Source: Luscinia megarhynchos (taxonomy: Eukaryota; Chordata; Aves; Passeriformes; Turdidae). From it: DNA of 64,000 nucleotides. The DNA lies in assembly GCA_034336665.1 (NCBI GenBank), contig JAPFBE010000002.1:17896906-17960905 (forward strand), written 5' to 3'. Below, piece after piece: positions 1 to 13,000 of the stretch (position 1 is the first letter of the stretch; every line of letters starts with the position of its first letter). The notes under the pieces are model-generated. The model saw nothing but the letters and a program-made list of their open reading frames with translations, searched no databases and was not told the origin of the DNA. Made by a program: the position numbers and the translations under genes.

Positions 1-3000
1 TGAGGACAGGGTCACACAGCAAACCTCTCAGCACTTCCCTCTTAAGTTACCTTCATTCTGGAGGTAAATTCCCTCGTGTAGGTGGGAAGTTAATGCCCTC
101 CTTAAGAAGTCATTGCACTTTGGTAGGTTTACGTGATCCACTTTTTTCCCAGAAGTTGTTTCCCGATTTGTACACTACTTATGCCTGTAAATGACTCTTG
201 CTTGTGGATGTGAATGCTTTACTGTGGGATTCAAATAATGCCATCAGACCTGTGAAAGTTACAGCATCACTCAGCAACTTGATGAGGTTAAGAAGAGCTA
301 GGTATCCTTCCAGAGGTCATGTGCACTGACTGCTTTCAGATACTCCTGCCATCTGAAAGGGCAAGTTTCCCAAAAAGGATTTTAGGACTGGATCAGAGCT
401 GAGTGCCTAACTCTCTGGAGGAGTGCAAAGGCTCTGTAATCTGCAACTGCTGCAGGCTGAGGCACACGTTTTAAGAGTTAAGCATATATTCTACAGCTAC
501 GAGCAAGATGTTGGATTTTTCGTTGCCAAGAAGCCTTCGCAGCATACCCGCGGTTCGAGACTACGGTAACATGCAGTTTCACTCGAGTTTCACTGTCAGA
601 TCTTCAAAAATGCTGCGAATCCAATTTTTTGGGGAGCGTGCAAGTCACCAGTTTTCCCTGCTCATGACGGACATCTGGTGGCAAAGTGGAGAAACTCGAG
701 TCTGTTCCTCGAAGTTTCCCTCTTTGTCAAGTTAGCAATAGAACTTTCTTTTGGTCTCAAACAAACGAACAAAAAACATAATCAAACCAAAATGAAAGAA
801 ACCAACAAAAGAAACCAACTACCCAAAACCAAATATAAGCAACCTCCCCTCTATATAATGTAGAGGTCTCCTCCCTCCCCCAGACCAATCTTTATGTAAT
901 TTTCCGTCTTTAAGCCAAACTTTAGTCCATATTCAATCCCACACCTACTCAGTGCTTCATGAAGAAAGTCTTTTATACATGACCATGAGCAGAGCCTGTA
1001 TCCCACAGAATACTCATTCCAAGGTGTAGCATGGTGCCAGCAAGGATTAACTGCAGAAGTTAATTTCTTCTGGAAGTGACAGTGTTTAGGTTGTATGCAA
1101 TTAAAAACTGGGCTACCTGTTTCTAGTCAAAGAGAATTTAATGGATTTTTAGTTGTCTACTTTTATCAAGTCATCCCCAAAACATTCCCATTGCTCTTAT
1201 TTAAGCAAATTAATTTTCCTTCCTGTTTTTTTATGCAGAAGTTGTGAGGAGCAGTTCAAGGCATGTGAAGCACTGAAAGGGTAAAGAGGTAGTTCACTTT
1301 AGTTGGAAGCCTTCAGAATGAAAAGAGCCAAACAATAGAACAAACAAACAAAAACCCCAAACAAACAAAAAATACAGGTTTCATGACAATGCCTTAAAAT
1401 ACACTATCTCATCTGCACTCACGAGGAAAATGATGCAAAATCTTTGTCAATTGTCCCAGGTGCCAGGATTACACAACCCTAGCAGAATGATACATGTTCA
1501 ATTGATTGTTTTCAGAATTTATAACATACTGTTGAATAGAGTGGAGAACTTACTATTCTAGTGATCCCTTCTGCATCTCCTGAGCACAGAAAAGGCACAG
1601 CTTTGGATTCACACCTTCCCTCAGATGAACCACTGGCTGCCAAAGTCCCTGTGACATACCCAGGCTTCTATGCTTATGGGGTCAGCAAGGACACTGCAGT
1701 AAGGGCAGCTTCAGTCCTCACACTCATTTTGCCAAACAGAGTGGGTATTTTTAAAATTCATGTGGAAGACATGTAAGTAATGACATTTGCTTTCTAAAAA
1801 AAAAACCCAAACCTTATGTTGTACAATAATGACATAGCTGGAATGAACTATTTGCAGTGCTGCACTCGGAGAGGTTGAAAATGCAAACATGCCTCCTAAT
1901 TTTAGTGTATCTGTTTCCAAAGTCTGCTTGTGCAACGAGAAAGAGTGGTTGAGTATAATCTTAGTTCAAAGATTGAAGCAGGCTAAAAACAGCATTTTCT
2001 ATGAAAGCTCAAATTTTTCTTTTTGCTTGCTGAACTAACTTTCTCCGCTGCAAGTAGAGGCAGTTGAAAAATAGTAACATCATCTTATTTGCACATAGCA
2101 AACCACTACTCTCTTTACTCAGAAATCTGATCTAAAAATACGCAATGGTAATTTCCCAGATCAGAACGCTTTAAAAAATGGCTATAAATATCAATTCAAT
2201 AACACAACCGGACTGCTATCCCTGCAAAAGCAAACAGTTAGAAGTGAAATAAGTCCCAGTATGAGGTTCACAAACAATTCCAGCTCTGTTCCTATACTGG
2301 CCACCATTTTCACCCTATCAAGGATGTACTTATGTATGAACAATTATACTTTAAGCTTCATTTGAAGTCAACAGTATCAAGGGAATCTGACCTGAAACTG
2401 CAGTAATTGAGTAAATATTAATATATTGCATCATTGTTATAATTTTTCTGGGTATTTTATGGTATTTGCTTTTAATTTCATTTTTCTTTAGTGGTGTCTC
2501 AGAGAAAGAACTTAATTTCTTCTGAACAATGAAAACTAGAGAGGTACCTGGCTGCAAGAACATGAATGCTGCAAAAAGGGATGACAAGAGGAGGAGAGGC
2601 CCTCACTCCATCCTCTGCTGGTGTCAGCTGGTGAGCCAATGTCCCTCCACGAGCATTGTCTGGCATACTGACTAGAAAAAATGAACACCAGTGATGGTAG
2701 CTCATAACATGAGGATGAACTGCAAAACTCTGGCTTTAGCAAGTGGCACTTTGCAGCACTCTGCATTAGCCAGTTACTGGAATTAGTTCATAATCTCTAC
2801 CTCAAGGTGGTAAGGAAAGGATCCAGCTGTATTTCCTATGTCATGGTGCTTGGGTACTCACTGCTCACCCCTCTGGCAATCCAGCTCCCAGTCAACAGAA
2901 GAGGAGGATGGGGCATGTACTTCACTGAAACAATTCCCTTCCACTTCTGCCTCGTCCTGCTGCCAGCTGTGAGCACACACTCTGTGGCTGGTGTGCTGCA

Positions 3001-6000
3001 GAGAGGCGCCCACAACTGCTTCCCAGGGCTGAGCACCTGAGCTCACTCACCTGCAGAGGTGCACATTGCTATACAGACAACAGAAAAATGTGTATTGGAG
3101 ATGCACGGGCCTGGCCATCACCTTTTGCCTTGGGTCAAGAAAGAAAAAAACAAAAAACACAAGATCAATGACAATGGTTAAGGAAAGAACAGCTGTTAAA
3201 ACTGCTCACAAACACTGCAGAATGGGACTGGAAAATATCCTGGAGAAGAAAAAAAAGGTTCTGAAATCTTATTTAAAGTAACTCCAATGAGGTCTGCTCT
3301 TACCAGTGTGCAAAATATGTCTTTTCAACAACACTTTTCAATAAAATTGGGATAGACTCAAATAGCATGGGGCCACAGTGGGGACTGCCAGATTATTAAA
3401 GTTTGAAAATACAAATGCCATTCCCAGCAGTATCCTATTGTAAAGTCCACTGTACTCAGACTGCCTTTCCCTTATCTGTTTGCACACAGGGGCAAGTTTT
3501 CAAAGACAAAGGGTCCTAAACACCCTCCAAAATTAAATGTCAGAAACCATTCCCTGCTGCTTTAGGCTCAGTTGCTGTTTTGTACCAGAAAGCCAAGTGG
3601 CCTCACACCCATCCCACCCTGAACTCAGTGGACATCTCCTTCCTGGGTGGAGCAGTTGCAGGAAGCCTGATGGGCAACTTGGTGCCTTTTCCCATCCTCA
3701 GCCATCTCCAAGGCTCCCCCACTGTCACCCTTACCCCTTCTTGCAGCAGAGCTGCCACCAAGGGGTTTTCTGCCTTGTGGTCTCCTCTTGCTCTGGGGGA
3801 ATATAAAACACATTTCCTACAGTTCTTTGCCACTTACAAACATTCAGTATACACCACTAGCTTTCATTCACTTTTGCTTTAGAAGGCACCTCATACAGTG
3901 CCAAATCAAACATGGTATTTTAGGAAAAACAGGGTCCCAGAAGACACTGCACAGGGCAGCAAGTCTACAAAGGCATTTTTAGACATCAAGAACTGTAGCA
4001 GCTTAAAAAAAACTTTTTAAACCCCTTGTTGTCTTATAGCTGAGCCTTTTCTTTCATACACCTTTCTTGCAAACATTCCCTCACGCCCCAAAGAGAATAT
4101 TTTTCATTACCTGTACTTACTTTGACAGCTAATAGCCTTACAGATTAGTTCCTTAAGGGAACTGATTCAGCTAAGAAGAAAGAGGACATGAATTGTTCCC
4201 AAACACCATTTAATATTTAGATTTAAGAGGTGCACATTACAATAATCATTTTGTTAACAAGTCAGGAGAAGAGCTGAGGTAAGCGGCAGCTGTATATCAA
4301 TTTTAGCTGAAAAGATGCAGCTGCCATTGTGCACTAAACAAGTTTCCATGCCAGCTCAAGATGAGGTAACTCAGAAAAAAGAGCCATCTTTTTTCTTTCT
4401 ACAGGAAATGTTTACAGGCTGATAAAAGAGATTTTATATGTTTGCCTTCTGGAGGTAGGTAGAAATCACTGAGAAAGAAATGTGGTTTATTTAGAGACTA
4501 TTAGAAGGAAGTCTTGTAAAAGAAAAAAAAAATTCTACGTCCTTAGTGTTTTCTAAATTAATAAATTTCCTCCTTGGTGAAGCAAAAGTGATAAGCAGCT
4601 AGTAATTGCATTGCTTATGAGAGGCTTCAAGTTTCCAGAGCAACAGCACGCCTGTAATGCAGGGCTTGTCTTTGTTGCACTCTTGGCCCAAAGAAGAGCT
4701 CAAATTTTCTGTCTCAGCCAGCTTGCCCATAAACTCTGAAGCCTCTGTCCCTCCTGCAGAATGCCAGCAGCCCAGACCTCGCTGGGTCCCCAGGGGATGC
4801 AGGCTGAGAAGCCACGGCTGCCACAAGTCAGGGTGGGAAAACCATTTGGGACATGGCCACTGGGTGTCATTGGGGAGATGGATGCTCCCTGGAGCCAGCC
4901 CATCCACACAGGTCAGCGTGGCTGCGGGTGCAGGCTCACAGCCACAGCACTGAAAAGCAGGTAAAACCTTCCCTTGCCAGACCCAGCCTCTGCAAGCCAT
5001 TCAGAAGTGACTTGGGCAGCTGATCTGCTCCACGTGGGTCTTTGCTCCTATGTAAAAGGATTACTCACATGGGGTGGAAAGAGTAGCCCCTAATGTATTG
5101 TTACTGTTTTCATATTTGACAAGTGCGGTACAATAATAAATAATGTAAAATAATTAATAAATAATGTCAGGGAGAAGATAGGATTAGCTTAAAACTGAGT
5201 ACCTCCAGTGTGTGGGATGCCAGAGGTCAGACAGCAGGACCTGCAGAGTTGTGCTGACGTGATGCTCTGCTCAGACTTTCTAGATGGGTGGAGCACTGTG
5301 ACCTCCCTCTGTCTCACTGAGCAGGCGTGGTGGTGCCTCTGAAGGCACACCAATGCCTGCAGGACTCTCACTCTCTCCATTGTGAAACTAAAAGTTGTTA
5401 GGACTGCTCTCTGGGACTGAGCTCCCAGCAGACAGGGGAGGCTCATGACCACAGCACTGCTCCCTTACTCCCCAGGACTGCCTCTGGTCAGCACCAGCAC
5501 CCACACACCTCGGGAGCCATTTTGAGATGGCACTGCCTGGCCCAGGCTGAAATAATGCCTGAGACCACTGTGTTCAACCACAAGGACAATCCTGTCCCAG
5601 GACCCAGCAACATTAGTGGTCACTGTTGAGTGTATGGGAACAGATGTAGTGTGAGTTGCCTGTGGTGCAGGCTGAGTGCTTCCAGAGCATCCTTAGGAAG
5701 GGCACTGCTCTTGGCTCTGGGCAAGCAGCTGCGTTTGTGCTGATGTGAATTAAAAACACTATTCATTTCAAAATGCTACCTGAGGTTTGGGGCAGTTATT
5801 TGCAAACTGCTGAGCAGATCTCCCTGTAGAAACACAGCATTTGGCTTGGGAAGGAAACATTTCTCAACTAACTTCTGGCTCAGAGTAATTCTATTCTCCT
5901 ACGACGTCTTTATTTCACTCGGCTTTGAAGAGATAGAGGAGTCAGATAATTAATTATAAAAGACAGTTTAAAAAAAAAATAACCAGTCATTCCAGAGTCT

Positions 6001-6540
6001 TGCAGCCCCAAGACAAAACTGATACACCAGTGACAGCATATGGGCCCTTGTTAGTGTGGAACCAAATGCCTGCATCTGATCTCCATTAGAGAAGCCTCTG
6101 TTCACTTCCCTCACCCAAAACGATAGGGAAATCCATTTAATCTTCTTCAAACCATACGGCAACACTTGGTGAGTTTTGTTTCCTCCCATTTAAAATAAAA
6201 TAAAGCAGTAAAATATGATAACAGCCCATCAAGTGATGTTCCAGTTTCATTTATGTGATGTTCAGAACAGTTTGTGACAATAAAAGGAATGGGTACTCGA
6301 ATGAGGTATTATGGTCAGCAGCCTGTGGGAAAATATATTTAGTTTCAATACTAATAATAGCCTAATAGCATCAAAGCAAGATAATAGAGTGTGACAGATG
6401 TTGGATGTTCTCTCTTTGCAGTGTGCCAGATGTATATTTTAAATAACTGTTTGCATGACAAAAGGGCCAAGAGGCCTCACTTTTGGATTCAGGGCCCTCT
6501 GAGGCTGGGCTCTGCAGACAAGAATGCAATCCCTTTCTCT
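1..6540. other. Non-coding, AT-rich intergenic DNA
   Basis: The open frames are short, overlap on both strands and show no family I recognise. There are a few A-rich runs (for example 1336-1372) but no clear mobile element. Confidence 0.6.
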
Positions 6541-7075
6541 TGGTTTAACCCCAGCCAGCAACTCAGCCCCACACAGCCACTCACTCACTCTGCCCTGGTA
6601 GGGTGGGGAAGAGAATCAGGAGGGTAGAAGTGAGAAAACTTGTGGGTTGAGATGAACACTATTTAACAAGCAAAGAAAAACAAGGAATTAATCAGCTACT
6701 TCTTATTTTCAGGCAGGGGTTTGGATATATCCAGAAAGGCAAGGCTTCATCATGGGTAACAGTTACTTGGGAAGACAAATCCCATAACTGCAAATATTCC
6801 TCCTTCCTCCTCCTTCCCCTGGCTGAGCACAATGCCATATGATCCAGAACATCTCTTTGGTCAGCTGGGGTCAGTTGTCCCAGCTGTATCCCTTCTCAAC
6901 TTCTTGTGCACTCCTAGCCTACTTCTTGACAGGGTGGGGTTGAGAAGCAGAAAAAGTCTTGTCTTTGTACAAGCACAGCTCAGCAATTATGACAATATCT
7001 CTATATTACTGACGCTGTTTCCTGCACATACTCAAAACATAGTTCTATGCTAATTACTGTTTAGTAATTAAAAAG
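6541..7075 (-). mobile_element. Avian endogenous-retrovirus long terminal repeat, degraded solo copy
   Basis: Read on the minus strand, this matches a very common bird LTR. The recognisable marks, in order, are an ATGTTTTGAGTA-type start, a ctgcttctca...ccctg segment, gtgcacaagaagttg, a GACCC..CTGACCAA block, gtgggttgagat (seen on the plus strand) and a 3' end in ggctggggttaaacc. The first bases expected for the LTR start are lost or diverged. No internal viral genes are nearby, so this is a solo LTR. The family name (TguLTR5 / ERVL type) is from memory and uncertain. Confidence 0.8.
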
Positions 7076-10000
7076 TTTGTTGCACACAAAACCAGCACAC
7101 TCTCCCTAAAAAGAGAAATTACCAGTTATTTTTATCATGTATATAAATACTTTTGCATAGCCTAGAGCATCCTTAAAGGTGGCATTGTCAAAATATTCAC
7201 ATGAAACCCATTTATTTCCCTGTGCAGGTCATCCAGCATTGAGCCTGGGTGTGTGGAGCAGTGCTTGGCAAGGTGCTGACTCCAGGCTGGCTGCCTGGAC
7301 TGAGATCCAAAGCTCCTGGGGGATCATTTCATTTGGGCAGTCAGACGGTACCACCAGCAGTTGGAGGAACCCTTTCCAAGAACAAATGCATACATATACT
7401 ACAGACATTTTCTTGGAATTACATTACTGCCAGGAATGCTCTGCACAATGGAGCACTATCATTAGGAAGCTTTCTTAGTATTTGCCCTTTAGTTTTACAT
7501 TTGAAGAGGCAAAAAGTTATGTATAATGTCAATTGCAGGTTCATGTTATAGAAATAACTCTGAGAAGGACTGTTGACCTCTGTGTTTTCCTCCCACCAGT
7601 GATATCTGACACTCGTTTCCATGTAATTTGTCTGTCGTATGAACTAAGACTGGATTTCTAGACTCAGACAAAGCCCTTCACAGACTTTTCCTAAATATTT
7701 ATCATTGGTCCATGTTATGCCCTGAAATATATTTTTTGTAGAATTGGTGCCATCAACAAAATTTTACAGGACCTGTAAATTAATAAAATATAGAATCAGT
7801 GCTATAGACTAGGAGTTTCCAGCTCACATCCTTCTCCAGCTCCTTGGCTCTGTGAAACTGTCAGAAGCAAAACACAGAGACCTGCTGTATGTCTCTATAA
7901 TCCATGCAGTAAGACTTGTCTTTCCATAAAAACTCTCTAGATTGGACCTGTATTAGAATTAGATGCTGAGATGAGATGGTGTTGTTGGGAATTATTCCAA
8001 AGGGTCCTTCATGCAGCTGCTCTGTGATTTGCTAAATGACTGTGCTCTTTGCTCTGACATCAAAGTTCTCAGGAGCTGCAAACAGTAGGCACACAGATAC
8101 ACCTCTGTCCGACATAACATCATTTGGGGCTGGATCACTCTCACACCAGAGGATAACCCCTTAGGCCTTCACCCATCTGAGGTCCTAACCATCATCAGAG
8201 CACTCAGAAGTCCCAGCATTTAATGAAGTCATTCTGCAGGGAAAAAAAAGATCTATTTTCAACCCAGAGAACTAAGGAACAAGGAGAATGGAACATCTAT
8301 TCCATGGTTAGATGGGAAATGAAGAGCTGAATCCTGTTTTTGTGGTTCCCAAACGGTTCCCTAATCATTGGCCTCTTTTTTCCCCAATAACTGATCCAAG
8401 ATGTTACAGGATTCTGACATATGGGTTTCCTCCTGCAGCCCAAGGTTTTTGAGCATTTGGGATTTGATCAGCCACTGTCACCACCATGTTTCTTCAAAGA
8501 GATGTCCTTAAGTGTTCTAACGAGCAGCTGCAACACAAAAAGAGGCAGAAAGGGAGAAATGGTTCACAGACCCTCAGAGCTACTACGCGGATGTGTGGTT
8601 GGGATCAAAGGGGACTGCAGACGACAACAGCAGGGCTTAAAAGTGATCTGGAGAGTTGCATTTTCTTTCACTAAGTTTTATATAACCACACCACTTTGTT
8701 CTCAAATATTTGAGCAGGTTAGTGACAATGAATAAGCTGTAATCATTATAACATGACAACACATTGAAGCCAGTGTGGTGAAAGTGCTTTGTGTTCCCAG
8801 GGACCCTGCAGTCGTCATCATCTTCAATATCTGACCATAACTCAGATCCAAGAAAGTATTAGAACAAACTAGACTGCCAACAATTGAATAATTAAATACC
8901 TCCTTGATCAACTACTTCCTTTACACAGAGGCTGTAATGGTTATTATATCACACTGTCATCATTTAAATCTTTGGCTGTTTAAGGCAGAGTGTGCAACCC
9001 TCCGTGCCATGAAGTGCAGTTAGAGCAATCCTCCTTCAGAAAACGTGGATTTTTTTGTTCAAATCATACATAAATTTAAGGAAATTCAGCTAAGATATAC
9101 TAAGCAAGTAATAGTAACAACTAAAGGAAACTTCCCCACCCACAGAAGGACTTCCCAAATGTCAAAGGAAAAATTTCTATAGGAGACAGATTACAGGTCT
9201 CCCCTTTTTTCCTCTCAGGCAATTTTTTTTTTTTTAACTTTTCTTAAGGCATCTCAGCACGGTGTAGATTCTGAAATTTCCTGGTAAATGCTCATTGAGG
9301 TACAAATAAATACAGGTTTGGTAAGAAGCTCTGAACTCCTCTGACAATTAGTAGGTAGTGCTGTCCATTTGCTGGTGAGCATGGTTCCATGGGAGACAAC
9401 GTGAGCTCTGGATATGTGACCCAGTGGGGAACTCAAGGATATACAATGAGCCATGAAAATGCCACTCTCCAAAGAAGAGAGACAGGAAATTAAGAGACAG
9501 AGTTCCATCAATTCCCAGATCCCAAATAATTTCCAGCAGTTGTTGTACAGCTAGTTATTTCTCATCCCAGATTCCTTCCAAAAATGACATGGGCTTTACT
9601 GCTCAAAATAACAGAATGGGAGTATTGCTGCATAAGTCTGAGAGACTGAGACTTTCTGCCCCCTCCCTGAGCCCTGCCTCTTCCCAGCACCCTGTTTCTC
9701 AAACTTGCATTTGCTTCTGTAATTCTTCCTGAGACTCCATAATCTTAAAACTCCAACCCCTCCATACCAAATTTTGGACAATGAAAGAAAATACATTAAT
9801 AATATGCTTTCATGCACTCTGCTTCCACAGGATTTCCCCCATATCTTTATCCTTCAAGGATGTTGTAAAGAAAACACTGGGACTAGAGGGTCTGTTTGCT
9901 GGATTATTAAAATGGCAAATGACCTTTAGTTTCAGTTGTGAATAAGTTATCATAATCCTTTGTGCCTTACCTTTAATTAAACACGCAAAACAATTTTGAT

Positions 10001-13000
10001 TCCTATTTTCATTGTCTGTGCCCAACTGAAAAAAAAGTTGACAGAATTTTAGTTGCAGGACATTTGTTAGTTGTGGCTACAATTGCTAGGCATGCCTTTA
10101 GAGGAATTTGAATTAACAATTGATCAATTTAAATTAACAGTAACTGCATCAATGAAACATCTCAAGTCATGGTAACACTGTAAGTAAACTATTTAATTTT
10201 GAAACTTTTCCAGGGTAGAGAAAATGGGAAGAATTACAGAAGAATAGTGAATACAAGCAGTCCAAGAGCTGAAGGAACTGGATCAGGAGGGAAAATTGAG
10301 TGTGGATATCACCAGAGATTCACTGGAGTTCAAAAAAAAATCAGAGTTCAGTAAAGCGAGCTACTGAAATCATTTATTGTCTCAAAATTTCTATGTTCAA
10401 ACCCCAAACTTAGAAGATACTTTCAGCATTATATTCAAAGTAACTGAGTAATTAGAATATTTAATTCACTTAATAACCAATTTTCATTTGTATCATTTTT
10501 AGTGTATTTGTCCTTTTCAGCAGCATCTTGGCCACTGCAGAGTGGACCTATTGATAGACCTTTCTCACATCCCTTCCCAAACTCAGCATAACAGCATTTG
10601 AAAATTATCTCTTTCTTCCCCTATTGGTGGCTCTGACTCATTAGAGCCTAGAGTAATTTTGAATTACTACTTATTAACAAAATCCCTTGCTAACATTGCC
10701 AGCACATGTTCAAGGTGCACTCAAACTCAGCCTCCTTGCACTTTTCACTGTACTAACAGTCATCATGACGTTTCTTGATTTTCAAGCTTGCCTTAAGAAA
10801 ATGACAATTTAAAAAGCTGACCAAAGAAAAAAAGAAAATTAAGGGTGACAAATCATGAGGGTTTAGGTCTTACTCTCAAATGGGTTTGCAACCTTAAGTT
10901 TTGCAAGCCTAGATTACATACAAACCAGAAACTTGGAAGTTTAAGGATGGCATTTACAGCAAGATAAAGGTTTTTGCTATGTAAAAATTTGTGTATGTGC
11001 ATTTGTACATAGAAGTGACTGTGAACCTAAGAGCATTTCCACATACTTAGCATGGGCCTTTTCCATAGAAACTTTCTCAAAAGTGCACTGAGATGAAGCA
11101 GAGTACTCCAAAGGGTTCTTTGCTCCAAAACATATCAGTCAGCAAGAAGAGATACTTCTAGTCCACCAGCATTGCACACTTGCCCCTTTCAACAGCCCCA
11201 TGCTTAGGAAACTTTTCATGAGGGAGAATGCCACTGAAATGTTCTAAATCCCCTATACGTATGTATACATTTATATACTATTTTGATATAGTGCATAAGA
11301 AGAAACTAATTTTACAGAAACATACTTCAGTGGATAAATGGAATGAAATGGGGGACTCAAAGATTTCATCTAAGATCTCAGACCTGTGCCTGACCTGGAA
11401 TATTTGCAAACTTGACCTTTGCAGTAATTCTGTTTGCAATTAATATGCATACTGATCCTGAGTTTTGCTTGACCAGTTTCTACTTTTATTAGTACAGTTT
11501 GCTCGGCTTATTGGAGGCTGCTGCTCTGTGACACATTCCAAACACCTACCAGTGCAATAAAATTCAGTAACAGCAACACCCATTTAATCAGACCTGTATG
11601 AGAAAAGGTAACTCAGTGGAACAATAAAGACTGTAACTGGTTATCATGCAGATAGCAGAGAGAACCCTCTTTGACTGTTCCCAGCCCAGTTTAAGGTATA
11701 ATGAACTAGCAGTCAGAATTTTTTTTACTTGTAAACTGTGCAAGACGATCCATTGACATGAAGATTTTCTTGCTGCCTTTTCTATTGGTTCACTCTTCAG
11801 AACTAAGCTGAGCTTTGAATTAATGCACAAATCTGACAAAGGACTAAAACAACATTTAAATTACCATTGATAAATGCCCAGCCAAAAGTAATTACTTCTT
11901 CTACTGTGGCTCATTAAGAAAGTGTTCCATTAGAGTTAAATAATGAAGGAGATGAGAGAGTTAAGGTTCAGGAAGCTACTGTGCAAATGCTGTGAAAATG
12001 CTTGTAAAATGCTCAGATTGTACTTTTAAAAGGCAGGATTTTTCTTCCTGTTTCCAAGCCACCTTAGTTCTCTCTAATATCTCCTGACTGATGAAATGAA
12101 TCTTGCCATTTTTGCCTGTCTGGAGCTGAAAGGAATCAGGTAGGCTGAAAGGAATCAGGGGTTGCAGGGTGATGGTAAAGGGAGAGGGAGCAATGGATTT
12201 CAGAGGAGTTAAGCTGAGCAACACCATGGCTAGTCCAGCTGATCTCAGAGTGCAAGAATATGTGGAGACAATGGGCTTGAGCTGGGAGTGTTAGAGGGGG
12301 CTGGGTACTGAGCTGCAGAAGGAGCTCAATGTCATTATATAAATTAGGAAGGCTAGAATAGGGTGACAATATAAAACTGCTGGGTGGCACAGACTGTACT
12401 CACATAATCAGGTGTTATTCTGCATTATGGTTTCAGCTAAATATCCCAACCCTATAACCCTGTTGCTACCATAAAAAAAGACAAAAGTAACTGATAGAAA
12501 TTGTCTCGCTCAATAGCTTGGCTTGATTTCTCCTCTCGTGCTCCAATTTCACATTGCAATATCTCTGCAATAATTAGAGATACATGGGCAGAGCCAAGCA
12601 CCAAGAATCACTGATCACTTATTAGAGAAATAACCCATGTGATCATGTCCCATGGCCAACCCACATTTACATTTCTGCCATCCTCATTACAAACAGTCTG
12701 TTCTTTGATATAGCTAAATACTCGAGAAGTGAATCATTATATTTTTTAAGAGGGAAGAAACAAAAATGTGTCACTGTTTGCAATGATCCATGCACACTAT
12801 TTAACAACCCAGGTATTTTTCTCAGTGGAAGTATGTTGAGACTAGGACTCTTAGGATAACATGAATAAAGCATCTGGAAAACTAACTTTGAGGAAGTAAA
12901 CCCTCTGTATTAGTTACATAGCTTTGTCTGTCAAAAACCAAGAGTGATCTCCAAATGAGAGGAGCTGCTACAAATTTCAGATGAAACAACTGCCCTGTTT

